A program made the translations under genes and the position numbers. Shown here in pieces: positions 1 to 13,540 of a DNA stretch of 64,000 bases. The first letter of the stretch is position 1; every line of letters starts with the position of its first letter. Source of the stretch: Sipunculus nudus (Eukaryota > Annelida > Sipuncula > Golfingiida > Sipunculidae); assembly GCA_026874595.1 (NCBI GenBank), contig CM049314.1:55847812-55911811 (forward strand), given 5' to 3'. The notes beneath the pieces were generated by a model that searched no databases, was not told where the DNA came from, and was given only the letters and a program-made list of their open reading frames with translations.

Positions 1-2060
1 TACTTGTAAATACTAAATATTGTGTGTGCAACTAAAATGATCAAAGGGGCCATTTGAAATACGTGGATTTCTTGGATCATCAATTTAAGGTGACAGTATA
101 TGATATAAATCTAAAAAGTATAAATTCAATCTTTTCGTATGCCGATTCTTATATATCTCATTAGGCTAGATTTCTTGAAGTCCCTTATTGTGCATATTTT
201 TTTTCAGTATTAAAGATTCACAGGCACTAATATAAAGCATATATTCTCTGTAGCACCTGTTTAAAATATGATAAAGATACAAGGATCTTTGAGCGAGATA
301 TTATAATACAAATATATAGAGAGATTGTGTCAGGATGTAAAATGAATAAAGGAACGACGGCCGTGTTGAATAAACGTTATTTCATTATGATACAATGCAT
401 TAAAATGCTCTTTTTATGAGAAGCTTATTATCACAAGTTAAAATATTATTAAAGAGTTTGTATACTTTCGCATCCAGTCTCGTGTGAGACCTTCAGTTTT
501 AAATAAGGTCCGATTTAAAAAATATTTTGAAACTGAACTTTCCAAAACTTTGTTTCGGGAACGTTATATTGCACAATATCCATAAACTGACGGCCCAAAA
601 TTGCTCAAAAATACTGAACTGGATTTAAGATCCTTGGTATGAAAATCAAAGAAACCGATGGCCTGCATGAATGATTAAATTCTAATGTAATGTGCGAAGG
701 GGTGCAAAAAAACGTTTTCTGGTCTAAACTTTGCCGATATACGCCCCCTTGCAACCACACTCTCCCCGCAGATATATTCTCGCCTGGACGCTGTTTTCCG
801 TGTAGTTTCGTGTCACATCCCTGTGAGATAAGTATAAGATATGATTCTAGCATACTAGAATATCAGAGAACTGAGCCTTATAAACTGGCGGGAAGATCAG
901 GCAGGCCTCACGTAGTGCGATATTTTTTCCACGATTTTCTAGGCTACGACGTTTTAAATTTCCAATGATTTGCTACCAGAATTTTAAAGAATCGCAGGAA
1001 ATGACGCTTCCTTTGCCACTCATCGCGACCGACTTGTATTCGTTTAACTTTACAGCAATTAACTTTATAATTATGTGCGATAATCGTGTTTCTGCTACCA
1101 CTCCAAATTCGATATGAATTGATCATAAATGTTTTTCTGTTATGAATCTTTTTCTGTGCGACTTCTTACGACAAGCCACGACGTATCAATGGTTTTATTT
1201 ATAAATATTTAACGATTCAGAATATATTTTGAGGAAATGTAAAATGGCACAGACTAGAAATGAATCCTGGTCTTCAGAGACAGAGGCCTTTTAGTTTTAA
1301 GGTTGAATATTACAAACTGATCCCGATTTATACGTATGTTTTTTTGTATATAAAATTTCAATATTATAAATGACAACATGACATCGTATATTACAGAAAT
1401 ATATCAGAATGTTTGCAAACTCATAAAGGATCCAGTTGTAGGATATATAGCCTTTGTGTGAGTGATCGAACAAATTCATTTATTTACTCTTGGACATAAA
1501 AATGTTTTAAGTCAGTGATGGGACATAACTATAAACTTAGAACTGCTCAAGGCCAGAATTACAACTTCACATTTCGATTTACAACTGCCAGTATAGAGGT
1601 CAAAATGATCATATATACACCTAGCGACCATGCACCTACGATTTTCCACGAAGACAGGGAAAAAGGCAGAAAATATTTGTAGAAATCACACCATGAGATG
1701 TCCGCTTTAAACCTTGGAGAGGATCGATGGCTTCGGTTTTATTGTAGAACTGTGTATTGTCTCTTTGTCGCCAGCTCTAAATTAAATTTTTCGAATTTGG
1801 TGTAATGAGGGCGTAGGTGATCTGGATTTTAAAATTAGTCCCGGGAAGAAAAGTCTTTTTAAAAATTGTACTTCTGTCTTTTCCCTGTCAAGTTCTACAT
1901 TAAAATCTATTTGGTTTCCTGAAAAAAACATCATTTGGCACGCACCAGGTCTATACATGTACCATTACAGAAGGAAGTGCAATAATTGCTCATTGGCCCA
2001 TGTCTATAGTTCACCCAGAATTGCCTTATATGTGTGAGGTGTACCTTGATGTAAATTTAC
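1..2060. other. Unannotated AT-rich DNA
   Basis: I see no gene, conserved domain or clear repeat here. Open frames are short (about 90 codons at most), overlap on both strands and resemble nothing I recognise. The stretch may be intergenic or belong to an intron of a gene outside the window. Confidence 0.5.
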
Positions 2061-2069
2061 TATAACAAT

Positions 2070-5000
2070 AGGCATTGACCATGTAGATATGCCATCATAT
2101 CTGCATCAGATACAATATACCGGTTGATCGCCAACCTCAATGTCCTGGTACAATATCTGTCATCAACTCGCCTTGTACAGATATGCCATCATATTGGAAT
2201 CAGATAAAATATAGAGAATTATCGCCCACCCCCTTGTCCTGCAATACCTGTGACTTCCACATTGTACCTGCATGACCTCAAACAGCATTCCGCACCGGAG
2301 TCCAGGTTTCACAACAGGTCACGCATGCGCGCTGACATCAGAGACTCAAAATCTAAAGGGACAGAACAACATATATGTTTAATAAATTCGGTATTAAAAA
2401 CCAGAAACGCCTTATATTTGACCCATTCGCCAAAATGACGTCATCAAGGTTACGTTGTTCCCGTAACCGCTCGTTTCATCATGCTAACCTTTCTGATATA
2501 CAGTCGGAAACCCAAAATATGCGGTATCTCACAATTTTAACAATCATGGAGTCCATGCTTCAAACCCATTAAGATCCACAAAAAATTCAGTTGCTATATC
2601 TATCGGTCTTCCCTTAAAATCTTCGTTGGTTCTTGAGAACGTTGAGAGATTTCGTCAGAGAAAAGTTGCAAGTGTACCAATCGGTAGACAGTGGTCCATC
2701 TCTATAATACAGAGACGGAGAGCGCTGCATGTATTCTTGTGGTGCCCTGTCTTAATTTTACTAAATGTCTCTCCTTAGGCCGAATTACCAAACATAATCT
2801 AGCCAACATATCCTTAACTACGAATCCTTACTTGTTTTCTTGCTCATATAATAAAATGAAACATAAAATCCAGGTGCAAAATTAAGAAGCGATGCTCGCA
2901 GGTTTGTAACCAAACATGACATATTGCTTTAAGGTCAGAAACAAGGGAGAAGCAAGTTTTGAAAGTCGTTCCTTTGATTGGCTGTAAGGTTTTAGGCTCA
3001 TTTATCATGGAAATCCAGCTTAATTCCAAGCATAAGATTTGTTGCCTGGTCCCTAAAATAGTGCCATCTAGTGAATGAAACAGATAGTGCAAGCAAAACA
3101 ATGGTTCAAAGCGGGGCTAGTAGCCACCTGCAAATTTTCTTGTTTTCACTTATTAGAGATGGTTCACACACCCAGTAAAGACCCATGTTTGTTTATTTTA
3201 AGCTTGTTCTCTGATTTATCTAAATATCTGTGTCCTCGCTCGCACACCAATATTTTCAATAGAGTGCTCGTCAGCCTCAATGGGAGGCTTACTAAGTAGG
3301 CTAACCTATGGGTAGTGTCTGTCCGGCCAGTTATGTTTATGGCAAAGTACAAAGCATAATAAATGCCGCCGTCGCTTGACTCGGCCTAAAGGCTTTGCGA
3401 AACAGGTTCATGTGCGATTACAAGATCACGTCTTCGTCATGTGTATGTACTGGAGAAAACTCGTTACTGTATAAGGTGAAACGCACGTGTACATGGCATG
3501 GGCACATTTCCAATATCTGTGTCTGCTATGTTCCGGGGTTTCACTCGTCCCCCCCGACTTCAACCCTGTGCCCTGACATTGGGAGTGTAATCACCTCGGG
3601 GTTGGCGGTTGGGGTAATGTTCGGTAATCGTGTGCTGCAACGTGAATGGAAACAATTGAGAATCGTTTGCGTCAGCGTGGCATCTTTGATATAGATAATA
3701 AATTAATGTACCACTAAAACCGTCATGGACAGGTACTTGCAAAATTAAAAAAAGAATGAAATAAATAAATAATCCAATGGTATGTTTGGAACAATTATGT
3801 GAAATTCATATGTCGATAATCGACACATTGACACCGATCTTAAGAGAATATAAATTTCCACTAAAAGACCTACACGGTTAATACGGATTATTTCCTGTTC
3901 AGGATGTTTGTTAAACTTCATATCAAAATCATTTCATGTGTTTGTACAACACCAGTTGCAAGACCATTCAAATAATGTTTAATCATTTTAAATTCAATTA
4001 GCAGTTAATGACATATTAATTAAATTCGATATCATGCAAATTTCACGGCAATTTAAAATTGTCTCACGATCATGGACACCCCACGCGATCATCCAGATTT
4101 TAATGTAAGATCTATCACGCTTTATAAGCTGAGATTCGATCTTAACAAGATTCTAATATCAAAAGACCTAATTGTGGTAATCGTGGTCTCGTGAACACGC
4201 AGCATTAGAATACTCGGGAGTACGATTTCACACGAATCAATACGATTTAGAGGGGCTGACCAAGAGTTTCACGAGTTACTTTATCTTTAGAAGTCTCACC
4301 GAGTAAGCTTGCGCTCCAAAGCGCCAAATACTCGCCATAGAGTGAGAGTGGTATCAAACAGTGTATAGTCATTAAACAATTCTGGTAGGACAATTCTGAT
4401 TCACATGGCTGTATACTACGTTGTGTGAGCGTATCTAAGCTGGATCGTTTTTGTGAAATCACAAGCTTCACCGAGTGTGGTTCGTCCGCTGTCTATTGTC
4501 TATACGACAATACATACTGTGAATACTAAAGCATACTTCTTACGATAAACCACGGCTGAACCACAACTGAACATGTTAAAAACCTACTATTTTTTTATTT
4601 TCGATTTTACTAACTGGCACACATACAGAGAGTGCCTGGACCCATATAAACTAGGTACAAGGTTTGTCCAGAAACAACATCACATCTGAATCAGATCCAA
4701 TATACGGTTGATCAACAACGCCCTTCTCCTGTACTATCTTTGATTATCTTCAACATTGTTCCTGTGGCCACACAGGAGTTCAAGGATACCACGCATGCGC
4801 ATCGCCAATATCGGAGCTTCGAATCCGATGGGCCGGAATAAACATATGAATTAAATTTGGTTGTAAAATTGTCTCAGTTTGTTTTCTCCGTTTGAACCTA
4901 TTTGAAGGATCTCTAATGGTTCAGTAATTCTGAACCCCGAAACAGAACTGTGAAATATCGCAATTTTAGCGAAATTGTTCTTGTATTGCCACGTATTGGC

Positions 5001-5440
5001 GAGTCATTACAGAAAACTGTATAGTTACAGCCAAGTTACAAAACATAATATACTGGTGTCCGTCTCTAGACTTGACTTTGTGAAACAGGTGGGCGATTAC
5101 AAGAGCACCTCTTCCCAATGCCTTGTCCAGCAAAGCTGTATACAACTTTATGTGACACGCACATGGATCGAGTACATATCAAACATCTACCTCTGCTATT
5201 TAAAGGGCATTACCTCGTCACCCCAGCGTACTTCATTCTTTTGTCCAGACACTGGAGCGTAATGACTGCGAGGTTGGCTCTATACGGTAGGGGTAATAGT
5301 CAAGAAATCGTGCGCAGCAACGTGCAGGGGACCAATCGAAAATCGTGGGCGCAAGCGTTCCTACATGGATATTTATTATAAATAAACGAACCACTACAAC
5401 CCTTACAGACAGGCATTTATTACAAAATAAACCGCTTAAC
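2070..5440. repeat. Diverged direct duplication (two copies in blocks)
   Basis: Two sequence blocks recur in the same orientation. Block 1 is at about 2100-2400 and again at about 4680-4860; both contain a CAGAT..AATATA..GTTGATC run, a tcctgtac-like stretch and an ACGCATGCGC motif. Block 2 is at about 3395-3730 and again at about 5080-5410; both contain GCGATTACAAGA, an exact CTGCTAT, a GGAG(T/C)GTAAT run and a CAACGTG motif. The left copy also carries an internal repeat of about 97 bp (ATATGCCATCATAT at about 2088 and 2183) and extra DNA at about 2880-3380. Translated frames are similar between copies only as expected from DNA similarity, and stops differ, so I do not call a gene. Confidence 0.55.
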
Positions 5441-6245
5441 TCGAGTTCTCAGGTCTATTGGAATAATATGCTACGAATTTTTCGACCAACACCACATTGG
5501 CATCGCTCATTAAAGAACATATTTTCCCCACGGACACAAATTGGGATTTCACAATTACAACCGATTTTCAATTCATGAATTTCAATCAATTTCCAATATT
5601 TTGATAACAAGTACATTTTGTCGTTGAGTATTTACTCTATGAATGTGCGAGCTGGAATGTGTCTAGCGATTCAGCTCATTTCATCAAAATTCAACCCGCA
5701 AATAATTCTCAAATTGTATACACAACTTGTTGCCTGGGCGAAGGCAAATTATCAGATTATTAAAATGAATAAACGTTTGTACTAAGCGTGTTTCTGTTAT
5801 AAGTTGCTTTCTGAAAATGAGAAAAGTTGTTAATTGTGAACATATCTTCAAGTGGGGACATCTGGTACTGAATCGAGTAACTATCATCACAACACGCACC
5901 CAATCCTTTAAACACTGGAATACATACCACTTCTACGTACGTGTTGAAATCGGGTACTATCCAAATTTCAATTACTAGTAATAATTGAAAACAAGGCTAT
6001 GGGTATGGAGACCGCACTGTCTGTCAAGAAAATCTGTGCCCACGGCCCACCATGATTATATGTACCTTTAAAGTTCTTTTAATCTGAAGATGCGGAGCAC
6101 TGAGAAACTGTGCTTTACAGGAACACAGTTTAAACGGAACGGCATTTTCAGTGTTTAACTATAGGCTCATAAAGCAAAAAGACGACTTAGATAAACCTTT
6201 AAAAACTTATATTATTTTGGTGATATTGACCATTTTCTAATTGTT
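5440..6245. other. Unannotated DNA
   Basis: No gene or recognisable repeat seen. The short frames have no domain signature. Confidence 0.4.
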
Positions 6246-6249
6246 TGAA

Positions 6250-6425
6250 ATAAAATATGGACAGTCGAGCGCTGGTGAACCGGGTTCGATTCCTGGCGTG
6301 GCTGTGAGAGTGGGTTTGTGGTAGCATGTCCCAAGATGGTGTTTCCTCCTGGTCCTCCCATTCGCGTCACCTCTTAGACAACATCCGAGCCAGGGAGAGT
6401 ACCTCGTATTAGTTATCATACCTAG
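6250..6425 (+). repeat. tRNA-derived SINE fragment
   Basis: A Pol III B-box-like GGTTCGATTCC lies at 6283-6293. It is followed by a SINE body with GTGGCTGTGAGAGTGGGTT and GTTTCCTCC. The same body occurs on the opposite strand at about 9888-10055. A full cloverleaf cannot be folded, so this is a retroposon and not a tRNA gene. The family name is not assigned; several tRNA-derived SINE families are known in molluscs. Confidence 0.65.
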
Positions 6426-6429
6426 TTGT

Positions 6430-7240
6430 ACAATCCATGTGAACTCAAATAGGATAGCGTCAGAAACTGATTAAAAGTTAAAAACTAATTTATGATTTGA
6501 TTTTTTTCAAAATTTTCAGTGCCATGACAAAAAATCGCAATATTTTTCATGAATCACCAAGAGATTCTCTCCTGCTCGGAGAAGTTCCCAGGTAAAACAG
6601 GAGAAGTTCTCTCAATTTCTGTACCTGATTCCCTTAAACTTAAAGGAACTTAATACTGGTTTTTATACAGGTATTGTACCATTCCACAAGTACAAGTGGT
6701 ATTGAATTTGGTGAGGAAGAAATATGTCCATTGATTGTACATTTACCCCCTAAACATTGTCCCTATCTGAAAAAAAGCTTCAAATAACACCATACTAGAA
6801 AGACTAACTGATCAAAGGGACACCTTGAACATGTAGCACTAACAGTTCTTATTTGCAAGCGAAGTACATTCTGTGTATTTTCTGTTTTGTGTATAAAGGT
6901 GCGGACCCGACCGCATCCTGGTGGTCCGGTCTATCGCTTAACAACAGATTAAAATAGTTTTTAAGTCTGTATTTATTATACATATTTTATTACTAACCGA
7001 TATTTATTCCAATATTTAACAAAACCGAATATCACATACACGGCAAACCGTGCAGTAAATGTGATATTGTAATCTATACGTGAATCTCAAGGTCTAGGTT
7101 CAGTTTTTACTGAAAAAAAGGAATATTTTTTTATCACTGTGGAATGATGGTTAGAATACAAGCTGGTTAAAAGTATATGCTTAGCGGGGTGAATGCAGGT
7201 TGACATAAGCTGGATTTTCTTTTTGTCGATTGTCTTCTAA
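6430..7240. other. Unannotated DNA
   Basis: AT-rich sequence with no supported gene. A small self-repeat around 6566-6620 (GAGAAGTTC.. twice) is the only structure noticed. Confidence 0.4.
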
Positions 7241-7254
7241 GAAATACGGACCAA

Positions 7255-7425
7255 CAAGGAGTCGTCCTATAATATCGTCCACAATCCAACTTCCGGTACA
7301 GACTGGTCCTTCATACAAGTCGACCAATAATAATAATAATAATGTAACAGTATTTACCAAAAGAAATATATGACATCAAGGACCTGATACACTCGTCCAG
7401 GTTTAACATTCCTGGATGGTGAAAG
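7255..7425 (+). repeat. Dispersed repeat, copy 1 of 3
   Basis: The run ATCCAACTTCCG and then ATCAAGGAC..TCGTCCA..TAACAT recurs in diverged form at about 56070-56205. Its second part recurs at about 39537-39580. A short (AAT)n tract at about 7326-7343 interrupts this copy. The family is not recognised. Confidence 0.45.
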
Positions 7426-7449
7426 AAAAAGAAATTTATCCATCACACC

Positions 7450-8030
7450 TTACGTTTCAGAATATAATATAAAAGCACAATTGAAGCACTGGAAAAAGAT
7501 ATGGAGCAGTTTGTCCATACTTTAAAAGTCCTAATGTTTTACGTGTAATTCTGCATACGTTTTTCATCAACATACTTCATATTTCAATTTTTCTCTTTAT
7601 TAAGATGCTATAACCATACATGGATGAAAAAAAAATATAAAGTTTACCTACAATTAATCGTTATGATTTCATATGAAAAGACCATTCGTGGAGACAAGGC
7701 AGAGTGTGGAGTACAAGTTGTCTATTATTATCATCACAATTGATATTTTGAAAACCTATACATTACCAGTGCTATTACATGTGCATTTTTGTACCATCAG
7801 TTACTAACGTTATATAACTTTATGGCTCGGTATTCGTTAATTTTACCACGATATTACTTAAACAGCATTATTCTGGGTTATATTGCCACCCCTGTGATTC
7901 CCTTTTGCGACCAAACGTTTCAATACACACTTTAATTGTGTAGGGACTATAAAGATTTATCTACACTTTGTAGTATGTAAATAACATTTCATTGGTCTTT
8001 GAGACTTTCTTGGTGTATATACGACACAGC
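7450..8030. other. Unannotated DNA
   Basis: AT-rich; nothing recognised on either strand. Confidence 0.4.
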
Positions 8031-8033
8031 ATA

Positions 8034-8200
8034 AACCATGAAACTGGAGACAAAAGTTTCTCACAATTCAGTAGACATAAAAATATAAACAAACATGAGA
8101 CTGGAGACAGATATTTTGACAGAATGAACAGACTTTGAATAATGTGGATCATGAGGTTGGAGACAAAATTTTTGGCAGAATAGACAAAAAAAAATGAGAT
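8034..8200 (+). repeat. Short tandem duplication, 3 units of about 57 bp
   Basis: Three diverged units start at about 8034, 8094 and 8149. Each contains CATGA-A/G-CTGGAGACA-like sequence followed by a TTTT(C/G)ACAGAAT-type end. The array gives chance open frames on the minus strand that I do not accept as genes. Confidence 0.55.
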
Positions 8201-8209
8201 CAACTAGTC

Positions 8210-9885
8210 CTTTCAAATAGCCTTCTTCCTTGCAAACTTTCAACATTTGATAATTAATACGGGAATGAATTTATTCAAACCCTTTATAACTGAGATAGTT
8301 AAAAAACTAATGGTTTATAACAATCGACCTATCAGGAGAACATTTGTCACTATCAACATTGCCATAAAGTAAAAAAAAAATATTGACCCAAGACTCTCGA
8401 CGCTCAGCTGAATTTAACAAATGATCGTCAAACTACCAAGGTTTAATTTAGCTTTAAATTCTATATTAAAAATAATTATAGCCACAGTGATGTATACATA
8501 TTTAGAATTCTTAGAATATTCTCTGTCAGATGAGAATATATATATGTAAGTGTCTCAGTTTTCGCTCTGACGATATTAAACTTGAAATGATTTAATTTTT
8601 TCAATTCGGTATATCTAAAATTTGGCATAGGGTAGGTGTGTGAAAATAGTGTCATTTGAAACGTTAAAAAATATCTCCAGGCATTTATTGATTATATATC
8701 TATAGTCTTTTTCATATTGCATTTTTAAATTGAATAAATATGTGTGATACAAACAATACTTATTTTGTTAAAATGGCGTATAATCACTACACAAAAAAAG
8801 ATATCGGGGAAAAAACGCGTTTTAGATTATATGTTAATTAACTTTATGTAAAATTTGAAAACTCATTATTCTATGGCTTTTTAGAAATATCGCTCTGAAG
8901 ACCGTACAGTCTCCTAATATACTATTTATAATTAATATAAAATTGGCAAAAACTGTTTGGGAAGATTTATTTTGTTTTGAGTTGAAAACAGGGATATCAG
9001 CGCGAGTGACAGTCTTGTATTTTCACTAAATATTCCGATATGAATCGGTTTCAATATAAATTATATATTTGAATATTTTGTAAATGTAAAAAAACACGAA
9101 TTTGTTACGCGAAATGACAACCGGAGAACTGTAGGTGGAGCTTATTGGTCCAAGGATTATTTATCGGTAATAAGGTCAGGGGCCACCACGCCGGGGCACC
9201 CGTCAGGTGTGAAAAGACGTGATTAGAATCGATTACTTCGTTTACTCTGCGCACACATTCAGACTACCATACACCCTTATCCAATTAACAACTTTCCCAC
9301 TCACAATTATACATGAGAAATTATATATAACTAGCAGCCACACATAGAATTCGAAGAAAGTTGTTTTTTTCACTCGATCTATATAAAAACATACCCATGA
9401 GGTATCTTCACAACACGGAGCCGACGAAAGTTTGTAAGTTGACAACGTATGCTCCCTGTAAATACAAAGGCACAGTTGGCCATGATAAACCAAACATCAT
9501 AAACACATAACCGAATTACACAAATAATACTTTACATGGTCTTAGAAGTAACATCAACCGAACTATACAGAAAAAATGACTGATGGACCGGAGATATCTT
9601 AAATTTAATAAATGCATAATTTATTATTTCATTATGAATTCGTCAACTTTTATGCTTGTCTTATTGCTAGAGGGATATAGTATACAAAAAATATAGGGCA
9701 TAAGGGTCTGATTTCTCCGACAACCTGACCTGGGTAAAGCGTGCTCACACAGCAGAAACGAGTTCTGGAAACTTGTATAGCGCGTCCTCATGGAAACCTG
9801 TCGTTCCGTTACCGCAGTTGATTTTTTTTACTTATTTATTTAACATGGATGGTATACAAATAGTTATAATAACTAAATCGCGGCA
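8210..9885. other. Unannotated AT-rich DNA
   Basis: No gene, transposon domain or ordered repeat recognised. The minus-strand frame at 9242-9493 has no domain signature and no splice context that I trust. Confidence 0.4.
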
Positions 9886-9887
9886 TT

Positions 9888-10056
9888 CTCCATGACTTTG
9901 CTTTTGGCGTTCGGTAGTCTGTATAGGTGGAGGAAACCGGAGAATACCACTAGCCTTGGACGGGTAACTGCAACCCACTCTCATATAGCCACACCGAGGA
10001 TCGAACCCGGGTCGCCAGCGGAGAGAGCGGAACGTTTACCCCCCCCCCCCCCCCCA
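9888..10056 (-). repeat. tRNA-derived SINE fragment, minus strand
   Basis: Read on the minus strand it carries the B-box GGGTTCGATCC (plus 9998-10008), then GTGTGGCT, GAGAGTGGGTTG and GGTTTCCTCC. This matches the order in the plus-strand copy at about 6250-6425. A run of about 17 cytosines at 10039-10055 abuts the tRNA-like head. No intact tRNA fold is present. Confidence 0.65.
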
Positions 10057-10059
10057 TCC

Positions 10060-11245
10060 GACTGTCTAAACCATAGGAAAATGGTGACGAAGTTACCGTC
10101 AGGATACGTCAGGCGGGACTTTGCCTGGCACGCAGCTAGTCTAATGCATAGGGAATGACAGAATATTGAATGACAGAAGAGTGAGAGTATGGCCGGGAAG
10201 TTAGATAGTTATTTACTGAAAAAGAGTGTTTTCACTCTGCAAAGGTTCACATTTTAAAAAGAACTTTTAGCGACTTGTTTCTTTGTATGGCAACCGGGGA
10301 CGTAGATTTTAATTAACTAATACTTATTAACACCAGCGTATGTAAAATAAAAGGATATATTATGGAAACGGGCTGCCGTGAGGGAATCTTTACGGTGAAC
10401 GCTGAAGTAAATTGTCCTACATAGGCCTAACATGGTGGCCAGTTGCCAATGCTACGCAATATTCGTACATATTTTACATGTAACAGGCCTTTTCCACGGG
10501 TATGCACACTCCGTGCGTTTGCACTGTCGTGTGTAGGGTTCGGGTCAACCCGCATGTAAACAGAATAGTACAGGGGAGACGAGGATATCTTGTTCATCTG
10601 ATGTTCAGTCTTGAGTGTTCCGTTTAAGAAATAAATAGTAAAAATAATGCAAGTATAACTCAGTGACACAGCATTGTATACTTTTGTTTACCATATTGGT
10701 TTGTTGAAATTGGTAGGGCCTATAATTAGGGTGGGTGGGTGGGGGGGGGGGGGGAGGGGGTCTGAATATATCCACAAACCATAAAACATTTTACAAACAT
10801 TAACAGTAAATTGTACAAATTACTCAACAGACCATTTAAAAATCAGAATTATTTCTTAAATTTCATAAATTAAAAATGTTAGACATTTCTAAAATATGAC
10901 AAATTCGTTTAAAATTTAAATGTAGTATTGACAAAAATATTGACACGTAATAATAATATCTTTAAAAATAAATTAGACTTTTAATTATACTTACAGCTCT
11001 GTCATAATAATGCATGTATGAAAGAAATATTTTGATTATATTCTATGAATATTATTATTTTTTTTTGTTTAATGAGAAATTTTTAAAATGCAAAGCTTAA
11101 ATGCGATTGAAGAAAATAAGATATTTTTTGACAAATTATAACATGAAAGTTCAGGGAACATTTAGAAACGTGTTCAATTCAAAACATTTTTATAACCATG
11201 ATTTTTTAAACATTTTAAGGACATTCTCAAAACTGTTTTGTGCTA
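10060..11245. other. Unannotated DNA with a G homopolymer
   Basis: A G-rich run lies at about 10736-10757. The rest is AT-rich with no supported gene. Confidence 0.4.
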
Positions 11246-11251
11246 ACTTGG

Positions 11252-11329
<78 letters not shown>
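11252..11329. repeat. (TA)n microsatellite
   Basis: A nearly pure TA dinucleotide run of about 78 bp with one C interruption near its start. It creates a spurious (YI)n open frame. Confidence 0.95.
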
Positions 11330-11330
<1 letters not shown>

Positions 11331-11599
11331 ATATATGGGACATTCATATTTCGTGAAAAAAATGTTCATGAACGTCTTCTTTATTACTCTAACCTAAGTT
11401 AACCTAATTAATAACAATGTATTTTTAAACTTTATCTTCTTCTTGAACAAGTTAATTGTTTCGTTAAAGTTAGCTAATGGATGTCAAGGTAAGCAATCTT
11501 GGTCTGTGTTGCTACATATCAGTTTCCCTGGTAGTCTATTTATATGTGGACCTTTTTATCACTTGTATTATAATACGTATAGCCTAAGACAGGCTTAAT

Positions 11600-11960
11600 T
11601 CACATTAATTTTAAACCTCCCCTGGTCGGCCCTGCAGTCAAGTTTGAAACCAATATTTCAATCCAAACTGCAGTTATCATCTGGAAACTGATATGTGGAC
11701 AGATGGGCCTGGGACCTTGAACTTTGAACATGTGACAAAAAATCGTTTCTTCCACTATTGGCATTTGAAAAATATCTGGATGATGGCGTTTGACCTTATG
11801 ACTTCAAAATCAACAGACTACTTGCGAAAGAGGTGGGCCATAAATGAATCAAGTTTGAAATCCATATGTCAATGCACAAACTAGAGTTATCATCAGGAAA
11901 CAAATATTTACGGACATAAAGAAAGATGAACAGACAGACGGACAGGTGATTAATATGGCA
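11600..11960 (+). repeat. Dispersed repeat with GACAGACGGACAG end
   Basis: The segment contains GACCTTGAACTTTGAACATGTG-like and TTTGACCTTATGACTTC-like runs (hormone-receptor half-site-like words). It also has two copies of CAAGTTTGAAA..CAAT..TATCATC-type sequence, and ends in ACAGACAGACGGACAGG. It resembles the repeat at 35620-36130 in opposite orientation. Such composite repeats ending in GACGGACGG tracts are common in mollusc genomes (general knowledge). Confidence 0.5.
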
Positions 11961-11974
11961 TCAGTTTATTCAGG

Positions 11975-12430
11975 AGAAAATGTACAGGTGGCGCAAGCAG
12001 TCTTCAGGAAATGAAGATACCAATCATAATCAATAAACACACCGGTTTCAGGACACTGGATGAAACCGCAGCTGTAAAACTGACATAATTGCAGACTTTT
12101 ACAGTGTAAAAAACAAATAGAATTGTAAAAAATAGAATAAAATACAGGTGGCGCCACCTGTTTTCAGGAACTGACAAAACTAGTCATGGTCAATATTTAA
12201 GACAACATTCATGGCAATCCATGCATTAATTTTCACGATACTTGACGTTTTGTATGAAATTGTTAATTATTACAGGGGGGGGGGGGTACTTACAAGCCCC
12301 ACAGCAAGGAGTTATAGGTCGCGCTGACCTAATTTCATGTTTCCAAGGAGATTTATTTTTTACCTCCATGAATTTCCACATAGACGATTCCAGCGCCAGC
12401 AGTTACGATTAATTTGTGCCTTGCTGGAAA
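11975..12430. repeat. GGTGGCGCCACC-type dispersed repeat
   Basis: Two CAGGTGGCGC.. words are present. The second forms a perfect 16-bp palindrome, CAGGTGGCGCCACCTG, at 12145-12160. The following text (TGACAAAACTAGTCATGGTCAA, then a G tract and TACTTACAAGCCCC) is the reverse complement of the unit seen at 35390-35560 and tandemly at 50600-52380. Confidence 0.65.
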
Positions 12431-13540
12431 ACAAAGCGTCATTCCTATACCTTAGCTGACTTTCATTCAGCTTAGTTGAAAACAAATCGAAAGTCATGTT
12501 CCTGAAAAAAAAAATGGTTACTGATTTTATATAAATTAACTAGCTGAAAAACCCGGTATACCGGACTTTTTACCGGGGTAGGGGAGATATATTGACTGAG
12601 ATGTGGAATGTTTGTTCATTTTATATTCTAAAATTTACAAGAAAATATAGGTTTTTAAGTAGGTTACTGTCTCAATAAGATATGTACAAATATTTTTTTT
12701 TACATTTATTTTGTGGCGCTGTGCTCGTGAAAAGAAATTCATACCCCGGTATGTTTACCTTGAAGATCTGGTCTATGATGATTTTTTTTCATTGCGAACC
12801 GGAATAAGATGCGGTATTCAGGTTTTCGATAGTAATTGACTTGTTTCTACACAGAAACAGAAATATGCATATCTCGCAAGTAGCAGAAGCGGACTCAATG
12901 GGACTCAATGCAGAGGGTCCGTATCCCATTTTGAGCCGCCGCGACCTTTTTTTTTCATCGTACCAGACCAATTTCGAGACTTGAAACCCCCGCCACCACC
13001 GGATCCTACCCCACCCCGCCCCTGTTTCTGAAAATGAGACCTTGAATAAGGTTTTGTCAATTATTCTCCTGGGCTGAACCCTCCATTTCATAAAACGAGA
13101 AACATGTGTTTTTCACTTTTACTGACCACGCACGTGGGTGAGAGCATAGGTCAAATGTAAGGACAGACATGCTCAAACCCCCACTGAAAGCAAGCGTTAT
13201 TTATATGAACAATAGTCCTTAGTGTCTGAGGTTGAGTGACCACGATGCACGCAATCCGGTCATTGCCAAAAGCAGTCCGGCTGTGCTCGGTCTAGCCTCC
13301 GCGCAAGTCAGTAAAGACGGGAAAATCTTTCAAAATTGTATGTACATTAAAAAAATATATTCTCATATCTCCTATGACACTGCGGGGACAATTACCTTTC
13401 AAAATGAGGCATAGCACAGTGTTATACGCCATGCGGTTTCAGAAAACATTGAGGACATAGGTGGAGCGAATGCCTTTTAAAGTATTAGATGCTTCTAGTG
13501 AACTGTTCTTATTAAATTGTCGTCTTGTGAGATAATCTGT
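12430..13540. other. Unannotated DNA
   Basis: A minus-strand frame at 12789-13091 (100 codons) covers a C/G-rich repeat-like patch and shows no domain. A short CCGGTATACCGG palindrome lies at about 12551-12562. No gene is supported. Confidence 0.4.

Noticed and set aside
6250-6320. tRNA gene
   Set aside because: Only the B-box half is recognisable, with no cloverleaf or A-box pairing; the adjoining body is shared with a second SINE copy.
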